Assembly: GCF_041146795.1 (NCBI RefSeq)
Contig: NC_135184.1
Coordinates: 9,228,967-9,292,966, forward strand
DNA from: Maylandia zebra
Lineage: Eukaryota > Chordata > Actinopteri > Cichliformes > Cichlidae
Reading direction: 5' to 3'
Length of the DNA stretch: 64,000 nucleotides
Shown: positions 47,916 through 59,195 of the stretch, in pieces
Layout: every line of letters starts with the position of its first letter
Position numbering within the stretch: the first letter of the stretch is position 1
Made by a program: the position numbers and the translations under genes
Notes under the pieces: generated by a model
Told to the model about the DNA's origin: nothing
Seen by the model: the letters and a program-made list of their open reading frames with translations, nothing else
Databases searched by the model: none

Positions 47916-47923
47916 CTTCCGGT
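47916..47923 (-). promoter_or_regulatory. ETS-type site in COPA promoter
   Basis: ACCGGAAG on the minus strand, about 170 bp upstream of the COPA ATG, in a CpG-containing stretch (47,900-48,010). Common in TATA-less housekeeping promoters. Confidence 0.35.
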
Positions 47924-48317
47924 TTTGAACAATAAAGTTTTGCGACGAAAATCTGACGCAGAAAGTTCCACGGCAGCGGCGCGTAGAAATGTAACCCATA
48001 GACAAGACATCCGCGACTAAATGCCGTCATAAAAAATCTAATCTGTAAATTGCTAAGCACTTCCTAGACGTACGAAATAAGTATACGGACTCGGATAAAG
48101 AGTCATTAGCTTCTTTAATAAAGCGGTAAAAATCTAAGAGACAAAGAGGTTATTCTTTAAAATGTCAATGTCATGAACTCGCAAATTGTATGAGATTAAA
48201 GTGACAAATTTACAATTAAAAGAACTTAATACGTATTGATCAATACATTGATTTGTTTTCTTCCTAAACAATTATAAAATTCCTTATTTCTAAAACCGAC
48301 TGCAAGTAATAATTTGA

Positions 48318-48350
48318 TGACGTCATCTGCTGCAGACACGATACGTGGCA
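48318..48350. promoter_or_regulatory. CRE palindrome plus ACGTGGCA element upstream of COPA
   Basis: TGACGTCA (48318-48325), a full CREB/ATF palindrome, lies 18 bp from ACGTGGCA (48343-48350), which resembles the CREB3/XBP1-type stress element (TGCCACGT). About 570-600 bp upstream of the COPA ATG. Function inferred from motifs only. Confidence 0.4.
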
Positions 48351-48454
48351 CGCGGGGGCGCCTGTAGTGTGAAGTAATGCATTTCCACTGGATTACAAAA
48401 AAAACCCCAAGTGGACTTCTACACATTTTTTTCCTTTTTAAACGTCTCAAAATA

Positions 48455-48985
48455 CAGTTGTGATCAGAAGTTTACACACACTTATTCATAGGCATGAATA
48501 TCGTGATAATTTGGGGCTTTTAGTGATTTCTTCGACCTGTTCTTTTTCCAGGTTTGGCTGATAGGACATCGTACATCTTTAATGACTTTAAAAAACAGTC
48601 AGAATAATTCTTACTGGATATTTGACAACTCTTATTGTCAGACTTGGTAGAATTCATTTATAGTGACTGGTTTCATAATCATAGTCTACAGATTTTGAGG
48701 TCAGGGCTTTGAGAAGGCCATTCCACTGTCCTGTTGGAAGATCCAACCATGTTTCAAGTTTCAAATGTGTAGCTGTTGATTTGAGGTAACATTAAAGAAT
48801 TTAGAAGTAATTCTCTTTCTTCATTTTTCCATCCACTTTGTCCAGTGTACTCATACCATTAGCAGCAAAAAGCCCCAGAATATGATACTATGATACTACT
48901 TTTGTCATGTTAAAGACATTGTGAAAGAAGCCATTAAAAGCCCCAAATTACAGTGACATGTTCAAAATGAGTGTATATGAATTTA
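48455..48985. mobile_element. Internally deleted Tc1-like element (second copy of the 4.6-kb family)
   Basis: Begins TA then CAGTTGTGATCAGAAGTTTA at 48455 and shares AAAAGCCCCAAATTACAGTG near its far end with the element at 4569-6224. No transposase wording; the right terminal repeat has decayed. Lies between COPA and PEX19. Confidence 0.75.
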
Positions 48986-49244
48986 TTATTTATTAATTAT
49001 TTATTACTTGAGGATTTAAATTTGAAAAATCCTTTTACTTCATTTACTGCAGATTTTCTCCAGTAATGCAGCATATTTTATAAAAGGACCACAGCTTTAG
49101 GATCATGACTACCGCATACACGAACTGAAGTGCAGTAAGCTTACAGTAAAACTTGTCTCTGAATGCAGTTGATTATGACACAATATTTCTACTCATGTTC
49201 CATAAGCAGTATGAAAGAAATGACAAAAATCACACCGGGAACAA

Positions 49245-50687
49245 TTGCAGTATATCATTAGTTTTATTTTATATATTTACAGAAGAATAGTGTCAAAAAG
49301 GTTTTATTATCATCATTCTTTTTATTATTTTTAACGGTGCTGTGGGAAACATTTGCATCGGCCCTGAGAGTTGAGTCCCACCCCACACTGGGATGAAACC
49401 ACAGGTCTCTGTGAACCTCTGCAGCAGAACTCCCCTCAGCTGATGTAAATCGCATCTCTTCTCAGCACATGGCTGACTGATTCCTTTCACAGAACCCTTT
49501 ATTATACAGTCACTGATGGGCTGGTGCTCGTGTGATATCTAGATCTCTCTCTACAGTTACAGAAGTCAACTGTTGTCCGCTACACAAACCCGACAGCCAC
49601 TGCCAGAAAGTGCCAACATCAGGTTGTTGATGTCTTACCCAATAGCGCATCTCCATGATTTAGTCACCTCTTTCTCTCTCCCTTTTATGTAACACAATGT
49701 GATGTTTACTACACTGTCTGTCGCCTTCTCTGGAACAAACATGACGCACTTTTATAGGGTTTATTTTCATGCCCTCAGGTAATTATTGTTCCCCAGCGGG
49801 GACCCCATACCAAAGGAAAACACCATTTTGCACATTGAAAACACTGGGAATCACAGGGAAGCACTTTGCACAGTAACTCTACACTATAATGATCACTTCA
49901 ACCACAGCAAAGGCATCCAGGAATCATCAATCACTTCAAATCAATATTTTGGAATGAGGAATAGCGAATGGTCTTATTAAATTAGCTGGCTTAGTTTTAA
50001 GAGGTAAAGGAAATCTCTTATGAGAGCTCCACTCCTCTTTAGTTGTTTTAGTCTTTTAAATAACTAACAAATGTACACATTTTTCATAGTTTTCTAGCAT
50101 GTTAACCATAAACTTTCTAAATTAAAGCTTTTATCTTAAGTGAAATGTTAGAAAACAATCACTTGGTGCCAACTAGGGATGTTATTGCAAATTCACACCA
50201 TTTTAAAGCCGATCGTAGCTGAATAATAGATGAAATTTCACGTTCTAATGAAACCTAAAAACAACAACTTAAAGTCACTTTGAAAAGGCACCGTTTATAC
50301 CCGTGAAGTGCTTTGATGTAAATTACCATAAGGTTGAACAGTATGTAAAAACAACACTGAGAAGGCCAGTGGTATTTTCTTCTTACAGAAATTCTGCTAA
50401 AATTAAAGAGTGAAGGAATTGTGGCAGCTGCTAATGAAAAGATGTCCAAATGTTCTTAGTTGTACCTTCTGTGATTTTTATGGAGAAGAATGTGTGTTTG
50501 TTGTTTGTGATTCCTTATGTTGCTTCTGTTTCCACACACTTTACTCTTTAGGGGGGAGAGCAGTGATGACGGATTAGTCACACTCCTGCCTGACATTTGC
50601 TTCTCATTCTGTCCCTCTCCCCCGCTGCTGACACACACAGCGACCCTTCGGCTCAAGTGCTTCAGATGGACACCACCACTCCCCTCA
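49245..50687 (-). other. pex19: PEX19 3'UTR
   Basis: The first strong AATAAA on the minus strand downstream of the TGA is at 49268-49263, giving a UTR of about 1.4 kb; no other gene was seen in it. A long UTR is usual for this gene. Confidence 0.45.
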
Positions 50688-53600
50688 TCACATGATGGAG
50701 CACTGCTCGGCTGACCCGGCCCCGGGGCCCCCAGGAAGATTGAGAGAGTCCATGTCAAAGTTAAAGCCAGGAGGCTGGAGAGGAAGAAAAAAAAAAGAGG
50801 AAGAAGCCTATAAATATTTGTGCTCATTTCAAATCACATAAAATTCAGATTAAAACATCAACCGCAGTTCTGTTATGAAAGGGACAATCAAATGACAGCA
50901 CATTTTCTTTCCCTGAAATCTTAGTGAGGTCAAACACACAATGGTGTTTTTACTTACTGCATCACCTGCTAGCTCTTTAGGTGGTTGTCCAAGGTCTTGC
51001 AGCTGTTGGTAAAAGAAACAGGATAAGTTACCAGTTTCACTCTACACATAAACTGCTTTTTTATGAGATAAGAGATAGTGCTGCATCACCTTTTGCATCA
51101 GGTCCATGATCCTCTCAAATGTGCTCTCTTTATCTGCTGCACCCTCTCCCTCTCTCTCAAAGAGCTTACAGATGTCTCCCATGATTTTGGCCTGCTGCTC
51201 ATAGCGCTGGTAATCCTCTGGACTAAGGCTCGGTTTGTTGGTTTCCAGCCACTCTGGGTACTGCAAGAATGAAGTAGAGTTAATGCAAATACTGAATGGG
51301 ACACTGCAGAATATAATGTCTGCTATAAAACCAAAGGCACACCTTAGTAGTGATTTCCTTCAGAGATGGATAAAGAACCTCCTTAGAGAGAAGATTCTGC
51401 ATGATAGACTGCATGATGGGCAGGATGTTTCCATCATCACCACCTCCTTCACCCTCCTCCAACCCTAGGCCTTCTAGTGCTTTGACAAGATCATCTCCAG
51501 CTAGTCCCGAAGACTGCAAAAAAACAATCAGACTATGAAGTTGCTCTCATTTGCAAAACCTTCATTATATTTGCTCAATTTCAGCTTGACCCACCTTCAG
51601 GTTGTCTGCATTTTTGGCCAGCCCCTGAAGGGTTTCTTTTAGACAGCAAGTGAATTCTTGTTGGGAGGCAGTGTCAGTACCTGCTCAGAATAAACAGAGT
51701 ATTTTGTGTAAACTAACAAGCCAAAATAGGCAGAAGACTAGAAGTAAACTATAGTCAACACAAGTCTATATCTTACCAACTTTTCCCGCAGCCTCTGATA
51801 GCTTTTGAAAGTGTTGGAGAAGCTCCGGCTCCTCCTGAGCCAGCTCCGTCATGGCCTTCTCCCACTCCTCCTTAGCTTGGGCAGCCATGTCCCCTTCAAA
51901 GAGAGTCTCGAAGAGCTTACAGTCCTCTAGCAAAGGGGGCTGAGACAGGCAAAGAAGAGAAAACAAACAAAATCCCTTATATAGAAATAAGGAAAAACAG
52001 AGGAAGATGTTCTTCTTTTCAGTGCATCTGAATTGAAACAGTTTTGTTTTTTTATTCTAGACCCGACTCTAGCTTACAATGTTTTAAACTTGACATAAAC
52101 CTGCAGCAGTCTTGCTTCCTAATAGTAAAAGAACCAACATTTGAAAGCTCAAAACTAAAATAACACTGACACTTTCTAGTTGCAGTTTTGGATAGAAAAT
52201 TAACAGAAAAAGACAAAAGCACTGCTTTATCAGTCAAATATTGCCATCTGCAAATACTGATATTTACTGATATCAGGAAATAAGAAAGTTGCGATGTTTA
52301 TCTGTTGTGTGACTTCAGTTTTTTGGTGGTGAAATGTTAAAAAAGTGATGAAGGACTGAAAAGACTTCAAATTGTGTCAGTTATTTCTTAAAATCAACAT
52401 GTCCTAGATTCCCTAACATTAGGGGTAATAAATTAAAAAAAAAAGAAAATGTATTGGTATTCACTATAAGCCAAACTTTTATTTAAAAATTTGCCACCGT
52501 GACACCACCATGGTTGGACTCAACTCTGATGGAGATGAGACAGCGTACAGGACGGATGTAGAGAACTTGTCCCTCTGGTGCTTAGAAAATAACCTGAAGC
52601 TGAACGTCCTTAAATCAAAAGAACTCATAATGGACTTCAGGAGGCACAGACAGGTCCATTCCCCTCTCATTAGAAATGGAGAACGAGTGGAATCTGTCTC
52701 CACCTTCCGGTTTCTGGGCACCCACATCTCAGCTGATCTCACCTGGACCCACAACACCATCGCCCCGGTAAAGAAGGCCCAGCAGCGGCAGCACTTCCTC
52801 TGTGTCCTGAGGCAGAATAATTTGAACCGGAAGCTGCTGCTGGCCTTCCATTCCATTCTAAATATTATATTCTATTCTAAATTATTTCGCAAGCACCTTT
52901 TGTGCACCACTGCTGGCTGAGGACGAAGCGGCTGCAGGGTCGGGGGCTGGAGGGGCGGGCGCCTTGTCAAAATCATCCAACGCACCTGAAAGAAAGCGAT
53001 GATATTAGAACCAATTCACTCAAAATGCTTTTAATGGTTTCATACTCACTGACAAATAATTATCCAGTTATTCTATTGCTATGGGATAACTGGATAACAT
53101 ATAATGCTGCAGCAATTTTTCTGAACTTTAAAATAGTCATTCTTGTTTTTAATCAACTCATTCTGTGTTCAAAATTTAAAAAAAATTCATTATCAAAGAA
53201 ATGAGCAAAAACATAATATATTCACATTTTAAAACACGAAAGCAGTGACTTTTTTTTTTTTTTTAAACTAACCAATTAATCAACAATCACTTCATTCTTC
53301 AAACACCAATTCTGGCTTTTAATTAGGAAAACAACAACCTGCTAAAGTTTAAACTGAGCATAAGAGTGGCAAAGACAGGTTATTTAAATAACTTAGAATA
53401 TGGAATGGTTGTTCTGAAACTGCTGATTTACTGGGCTGTTCCCACACAACCATCACTGGGGTTTACAGAGAATGGTGTGAAAAGAGAAAAGATCCAGTGA
53501 GCAGCAGTTCTCTGGGTGAAAATGTCATGTTGATGTCAGAGGTCAGAGAATAGCCAGGAAGCTTCGAGCTGACAGGAAGGCAACATTAACTTAAATAACC

Positions 53601-54417
53601 ACTCAATGCAACCAGTCAACATACAAAATATGCAAAATACATCAAACTTTGAAGTACATGGGCTATAGGGGCATAAGACAACGCCAGGTGAAATTCCTGC
53701 CAACGAAGAACTAATTTGAACATTAGAAGATTAGAAAAGCTTTGACTGGTCTGATGAGTCTTGATTTCTGCTGGAACATTTGGATGGAAGGGTCAGAATT
53801 TGGTGTACATAACACAATAATATGTTGTCTTATATAAGACAAATGATGACTTTAAACTGAAGGAAAAACATATAAAGCGGTTTGAAGATTTTTAGCCCTT
53901 TTCTGATTGTTTTATTATTGTTATGAATGTCTTTTATATTGAAAACCTACTGTTGAGAAAGTAAAACTGTAGATGATTTAGCCTTTATACATATTTGGAA
54001 AAATAAAACTGTTTAAATCCTAAGCTGGGTTGTTTTGAAAATTTGCCTTGAACAAAATATGTAGTTAAGGAAACTGACTCCGTGTTCTGTGCAGATACAC
54101 GATGAAGGGCACAAACTGAACCCGGATAAAGTTATCTGACAGCAGAGACATTAAGCGATTCGTGCTGACGTTTCTTCTTGGACATTACTCCTGCAGACCC
54201 CGGCAGGAGCACCTGACGTTGAGCTAAGCCCTGACACGATGAAAGCACAACAACAACAAAAAAAGGACACAGCGACACCACGAAGCTGCACGAAAACCCC
54301 ACTGCTGTGTTCAGAAATACACACACTGATAAAATATTAATGCCGACTCTTACTGTCCAATAATTCTTCCAGCTCTGCATCGTGCCCATCGGACGACCCT
54401 CCTGGTCCTGACGCCAT
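50688..54417 (-). CDS. pex19: PEX19, peroxisomal membrane protein chaperone/import receptor
   Basis: Cytosolic, farnesylated receptor that binds newly made peroxisomal membrane proteins and docks on PEX3. Eight coding exons: 54417-54354, 52985-52897, 51939-51777, 51680-51595, 51513-51343, 51260-51090, 51002-50958, 50774-50688; 876 nt, 291 aa (human 299), no break. N-terminal HDAELEELLDSALDDFDK (PEX3-binding region), a low-complexity Pro/Ala/Ser linker, EEWEKAMTELAQEEPELL, then the helical cargo-binding domain (GNILPIMQSIMQNLLSKEVL, YPEWL) and the C-terminal CaaX box CSIM for farnesylation. The linker is shorter than in human, and the SPGDTAKDALFASQ stretch is replaced by PPLLEDCKLFETLFEG. An old LINE piece ends about 40 bp from the donor of the second exon. 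Confidence 0.97.
52440..52860 (+). mobile_element. LINE reverse-transcriptase fragment (Rex1/CR1-like)
   Basis: Plus strand, antisense in a PEX19 intron. Open for about 115 codons with YRTDVENLSLWCLENNLKLN, then FRFLGTHISADLTWTHN and VKKAQQRQHFL, the C-terminal RT wording shared by Rex1/CR1-type LINEs. Both ends truncated; an AT-rich stretch separates it from the PEX19 exon at 52897. Confidence 0.8.
53380..53830 (+). mobile_element. Decayed Tc1-like transposase fragment
   Basis: In the PEX19 first intron. Near 53740-53810 the plus strand reads WSDES, a stop, then FLLEHLDGRVRIW, matching the catalytic-Asp region (WSDESRF...GRVRVW) of Tc1-family transposases. Stops and frameshifts throughout; no terminal repeats recognised. 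Confidence 0.65.
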
Positions 54418-54484
54418 GATGTTGCCTTCACCAACCCAGCGCGGAAACTGCCGCTTCTGCTGTAAAAATGTCGCAAACACCTCT

Positions 54485-54490
54485 ACGTCA
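54485..54490 (-). promoter_or_regulatory. CRE half-site at PEX19 promoter
   Basis: TGACGT on the minus strand, about 70 bp upstream of the PEX19 ATG, in a short CpG-rich stretch (54,480-54,530). Confidence 0.3.
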
Positions 54491-54715
54491 CTCCTCCGAG
54501 TGAGCGCCGCCTCGTGGCCGGTTAAATAGTTTACTCTGGAGCAAAGTGTTGTTTAGTGTTCTGGAAAACACGCACACAAAAGCACAAATGTTTACATGAT
54601 ACTTCCTGTATTTTATTTGTGTTTGTATTAGAATTTATGTGAGTTTTTAAATGTTTTCTATTTAATTGTGTTCCCCTCCTTTTTGTCATTATCCCATCTT
54701 CACCTCATTGATCTT

Positions 54716-54745
54716 ATTTGTCCATTGATCTTACAATGGACAAAT
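54716..54745. repeat. Perfect 12-bp hairpin
   Basis: ATTTGTCCATTG and its exact reverse complement around a 6-nt loop (ATCTTA), upstream of PEX19. Confidence 0.9.
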
Positions 54746-54879
54746 TCTGTATCTGTAAATGTATACTCATTGATAAGAAACCACACTGATCTGTACATTT
54801 AGTCAGTTTAAAACTCGCACATATTAAACTACAGTTGTTTTATTTGAGAGTTCTGATAGAGAAGTATAGAGAAGATTAG

Positions 54880-55620
54880 AAGGACTTGGACTGTGAATCT
54901 AGCCAAAGTGTGTGATAGAATGAAGTCAGGAGTGGCAGAGAAGTGTGAGGGCGGTGCGGGACACGTGTGAGGACAGTGAGACAGTGGTGATGTATGCAGT
55001 TTAATTGATAGATGGGTTCAAGGTGGACAGGTTGGCAGATGAGGTCAGCCTGGAGTCTCTGTGGACGTCGACGTTGGTGGCTCATATTGTGATCTATATT
55101 GAGAGCAGGCAGCAGGTGGAAGAGAGCCTGGAGAGATGGAGGTTTGCAATGGAAAGAAGAAGAATGAAAATACGTAAAAGGCAAGATAGATTACATGTGT
55201 TTGAATGAGAGGGAGACAGGTGTAAGAGTGAAGCTGCAAGAAGCGGTGATAGTAAAGGTAGTTGATTTTAAATACGTTGCGTAAACCATCCAAAGTAATG
55301 GATGGTGCACACGAGAGGTGAAGAAGAGAGTGCAGGCAGAGAGGAGTGGGTGCAGCCAAGTATCAGGGGTGATGTATGATAGAAGGCCAGCAGCCAGAGT
55401 GAAATACAATTTTAAGGCTTACAAGATGACCTGCTATGATGACATCTTAGAGATCATGGCGCCATCACTGGAAATGGTTACATCAGAGGGGCAGCTCAGG
55501 TTGAATGGCTTGGAGACAAAGTTAGTAAGGAAAGGCTGAAATGGCTGGATCATGCAAAGAAGATGGATAGTAGATATACTGATATGCATACATTTGACAA
55601 AGGGTGTTGAAGATGGAGCT
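54880..55620 (+). mobile_element. Decayed RTE-like LINE reverse transcriptase
   Basis: Runs colinear with a common fish LINE: pieces resembling RMKSGVAEK, the catalytic FADDIVI region degraded (ATATTGTGATCTATATTGAG), ESRQQVEESLERWRFAMERR, VKKRVQAERSG, and QVSGVMYDRRPAARVK. Many stops and frameshifts, so dead. Family name assigned from memory and approximate. Confidence 0.75.
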
Positions 55621-55862
55621 GCCAGACAGAAAGATTTATCAAGACATCACATATTTGCAAAAATGCTCCGAAGTTTTTGGAGACGTCCATTTTTTGTCAT
55701 GCTTTGTGGCAGCTTTTGAACATCTGTGACATCTATTAATGTCAAATCTAGCCTTTATTTAACAACATAAGCAAACTCTATGTTACAATAATTGCACAGC
55801 CATTAAGGATCAAATCAGTTTCTGAAAAATGTTCTGTTTTTTCTCCCTCTGCTTGCATCTTA

Positions 55863-57060
55863 CTGTCTTTGAGGCTCGGGACCAGCACTCCTGTTGTTGG
55901 ACAGAAAGACATCAGTAAGTATTTTGGTTTTCCAATATATTAGCAACTGTCAGTGACATTTATATTAATCAGGCTGAACTTTAATCATACTTTAGATCAG
56001 CCTGTTTTACTTATTGTTTTATTTGTCCTGTGGTTTGGGGAAGTTGTTTCTTTACTGATCTTTTCCTGTCTTCTGTTATTAGACTTGAGATATGGCTGCA
56101 CGATGCTGTTGCTGGTGACTCCAGTTAATTCTACAAGACATGCTGTGTAAGTAAACAAACAACAGTTTGGTCTGCATTTCTTGAAAGATCACATCCCCCA
56201 AACTTAGTTTAGAGGGTCTACACTGTATATAGTGAAGTCTGCAAGTTTTCTAACAGCAAAATTTGTTTTGTTCCCAAATCATTTTGCACATCATTAGAAT
56301 GAAAGTTATTGGCCATGTTTGCATAGCCCTTTTTAAAATGATGCTTTCATGACATTATTGTATGTTGGGTGGGGGTCAGGGCTATCCAGACTGACAATTG
56401 GGACATTGAATGTCACCTCTCCGCTGGGGAGGGAGCCTGAGATTGTGTAAATTGGAGTCTGTTTTATACCAAATGCAGAAAAAAATGTTTTAAGAAAGCA
56501 ATTAAGTTCATGTTCATGTTTGTTTTGTTTTTGTTCCAATATGATTGTTTGCTTGCAGGACACCAGGAGAGATGAGTCCTCCGTCACAGATGGTGTGGTC
56601 AGTGAAGATGGTCGCCTGCAGGTTCAAGCTCATTGCATCTCCAACGCACATCCACTGCCACTGTACTTAAGGGAAGTTAAAGACTTTCTTCTGCACCTAC
56701 ATTTGGATCACCTCGATCCATGATAGTCATTCAGGCAGTAATGCCTGGACTGGAAACAAGCCATCCTTAAAACATTACAACATTCCAGCTCCTGTGTTGG
56801 AATGAAAAACAAATGTGTTGTTTAAATTAGAGATTGCACTTGTGACAGAACAACAAATATTTTATTTTGATTATATAAGTAAGTACAAAACAAACTTGAG
56901 GTAGGCCTAAACTTATTTTCAGAATAATTAGATCTGAGAATGTGTTTCATTGTAAGATTATAACAGTGATGGCAATATAATTGTTTGTTGTTCAGCAGAA
57001 CAGTGTCCAGTATGTTGGCTGTTATACTTTGTTGTGTTTGAAAATAAAAGTTGGGCTGAT
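55863..57060 (+). pseudogene. Exon-like segments of an unidentified plus-strand transcript
   Basis: Three segments with splice-like borders: one ending at a GTAAGT (donor near 55914), 56083-56146 between AG and GTAAGT, and one starting after CTTGCAG at 56559. The last is open to TGA near 56723 (ending LHLHLDHLDP) and is followed by AATAAA near 57046. With the best donor the frames do not join to the long frame of the last segment. I recognise no protein family. It could be a broken gene, a noncoding RNA or a transposon-derived unit. Confidence 0.25.
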
Positions 57061-57229
57061 TTTTAACATCATTACAAAAAGTGTTGTTAATTATTTTTCA
57101 GGTTACCACAAATTGTTTTTTCATTTAGTTGAACTTGAAATGTTTGTCAGTAGGTAAACAATTAAAATTGTACAGTCAGAAATATCAAGTTATTCTTAAT
57201 ACTGCAGACTTGCAATGTATAAGTTGTCC

Positions 57230-57326
57230 TAACAGTCATCTTAAGTAAGCTTTACTTAGTTTTTTTGAGGCAACGAGTTTCCTCAATTTTTTTGAGTTCT
57301 GGGAATTAATTAGATTTTACAGTGTA
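57230..57326. mobile_element. Terminal piece of a fish DNA transposon
   Basis: Ends TTAGATTTTACAGTGTA, after a TTTTTTTGAG...CTCAATTTTTTTGAG stretch, a word set I associate with a widespread fish DNA-transposon terminus (its reverse begins TACACTGTAAAATC). The partner end was not found. Confidence 0.4.
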
Positions 57327-57489
57327 GCCCCACAGGCCTTAATTGTTGAAATGTGAACGATTTAAATAAGTCAAATCAGTCTTGTATAAATGCTTATGTG
57401 ATACCAGAGGTCGGGGGTTTCCTTTTTCTATTTTCAGGAAACGTCTCAGTTTTACAGTCCATACAAATAAATATGGTTGTCGGGGTGTC

Positions 57490-57502
57490 GTTGCTAAGCA
57501 AC
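57490..57502. promoter_or_regulatory. X-box-like (RFX) motif
   Basis: GTTGCTAAGCAAC: two inverted GTTGC half-sites with a 3-nt spacer, as in RFX-bound X-boxes of ciliary genes. It sits in a slightly CpG-richer patch (57,480-57,620) with no recognised gene start. Confidence 0.4.
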
Positions 57503-57619
57503 AGCATGAAAAAATATACTCCGAGTGTAAAGATTCAGAGGGAAGCGCTGACAAATGTTTAGCACATCCGGCCCGTAGCGATAGTAACGCTGATGGAGAT
57601 GACAACATTGATTGTTCAC

Positions 57620-59040
57620 GTGGGGCTTTCTAAAACGTTAACGTCTAATTTTCTAATCAGATATCAGGCAACTCAGGGGTGTGTCCAGGATGGTACGTTG
57701 TGGGGAAATCTGAATATTTAATCACAAATAAATACAGTGTAGAAAGTAGGTGGATGATTTTCAGTGTTTAAACATTAGTTTTCATTAATCAACTAATTTT
57801 CCAAGGAGCGAAACACATACTTATATAATTGCCCCCATATAAAAGTCATGTCCCCGCTTAAGTAACACAAAGGTTTTAGGATACCATTATTATCAACATC
57901 ACGTTGTTAGATGATAATTATTGATTCATTAACCTGTACGTCACTTTTACTTTGCTGCTGGAGATTATTTTACTTACTGAGCTATATATTTCTGATTGGT
58001 AGTAAAATATGCAATATAATAATTAACTACAGCTTTAAAATAAACAGCAGCCTACAAGATTTGCAAGTAAAATAAAAATAGAATATAGAACTATATTCTA
58101 TCACCAGCCCTATGCTTTTGTCCAGTGACATTATGATTAACAGTACTACAATTATTCAGTAATACTTATGTAGTTATGACCACGTGTGAATAAATACCTG
58201 ATTAGAAGGAGAAAGGAAAAAAATATTTTTTTAATCAAATCTTTTTTTTAATTATTATTTTATTATATTTTAGTTGTTTATTTTTATTTACTGCTACTGG
58301 GATTATGGTTGATCTGAGCTGTCCTAACTCAAAATGCTGCAATGCAATTTCAAAGTAAGTGGAAACAAGTGATGTTAAATCGAGATTTTGAGATTAATAA
58401 CCTGAAACTCTGATTTACAGATGGCAAAAATAAGTAAATAAATGAATCAGTCTCTCTCACACATATACACAAACACACGCACATACAAATCAGATTTGGA
58501 AACAAGCTTCCATAGCTTATAGCAAGGTATTGCTAATTTCCCAGCCATTTTCTCTTATCAGCTTCTTGGGTTCTGCCACCATCTTTGCCGTTCGTGAAAT
58601 CTCCCTTAAACTTCAGTCCAAGATGTATTTGAGTGATACTGAAATTAATTTAGGTCAGTGTTCAAAATAGTTAAATATCACGATGGGTGGCAAGTCGTGC
58701 TTCTAGAAGGATTCTGGCACAATCAAAAGTGAACTTTCAGGTAGCTCTGCATTTCCAACAAGCATATCATGCTAACAGACTTCACATAGAAAGCTGCAGT
58801 CACTCACAGAAGCTTTTCATTATTTTGATTCCCTGTTTTTCATTAGTTTTGCACCAATAAATAGTATTAAACTAATTAGGAAGATTAGATACGAGGGCTC
58901 AGAGTAACAGAGCAGTAGCCTGGGTAGCATGGAGGAGGGAGATGAGGAGGAGGAGAAGGAGGATGATTTAAGTCAGACGAGAATAACGGTGCAGACATTT
59001 GACGCCTAATTTGGTTTTTTGGGCGGGGAGCAGCTCGTCT
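57620..59040. other. AT-rich gap, nothing recognised
   Basis: No open frame, repeat family or RNA gene recognised, apart from a small near-palindrome around 58078-58101. Confidence 0.6.
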
Positions 59041-59049
59041 GAGCTACTA

Positions 59050-59195
59050 GAAGATCCAGCCAGGGGGCTGAGGACCTGCAATCGTCGGCTCTCCTACCAC
59101 TTGCATGTTCTCAGGAGCTGAGAGCAGCAGCAGCAGCAGCAGCAGCAACGAAAAGCAGAAAGGAAACTTCCCGCTGTGGTGTTTTTGCGATCAAG
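59050..59195 (+). other. Probable 5'UTR exon of the MYADM-family gene
   Basis: Ends ATCAAG/GTAGGC (donor at 59196). The only strong plus-strand donor in a GC-richer stretch upstream of the coding exon; the acceptor is at 62381-62382. Contains an (AGC)n run. The transcription start is not defined. Confidence 0.5.
59123..59147. repeat. (AGC)n trinucleotide repeat
   Basis: About eight AGC units, inside the probable 5'UTR exon. Confidence 0.95.

Noticed and set aside
50456-50827. 123-codon minus-strand frame over the PEX19 end
   Set aside because: Different frame from the PEX19 last exon; the true frame ends in CSIM at 50688.
52510-52920. 136-aa open frame as a possible host gene
   Set aside because: Reverse-transcriptase wording of a Rex1/CR1-type LINE; runs out of frame into a PEX19 exon on the other strand.
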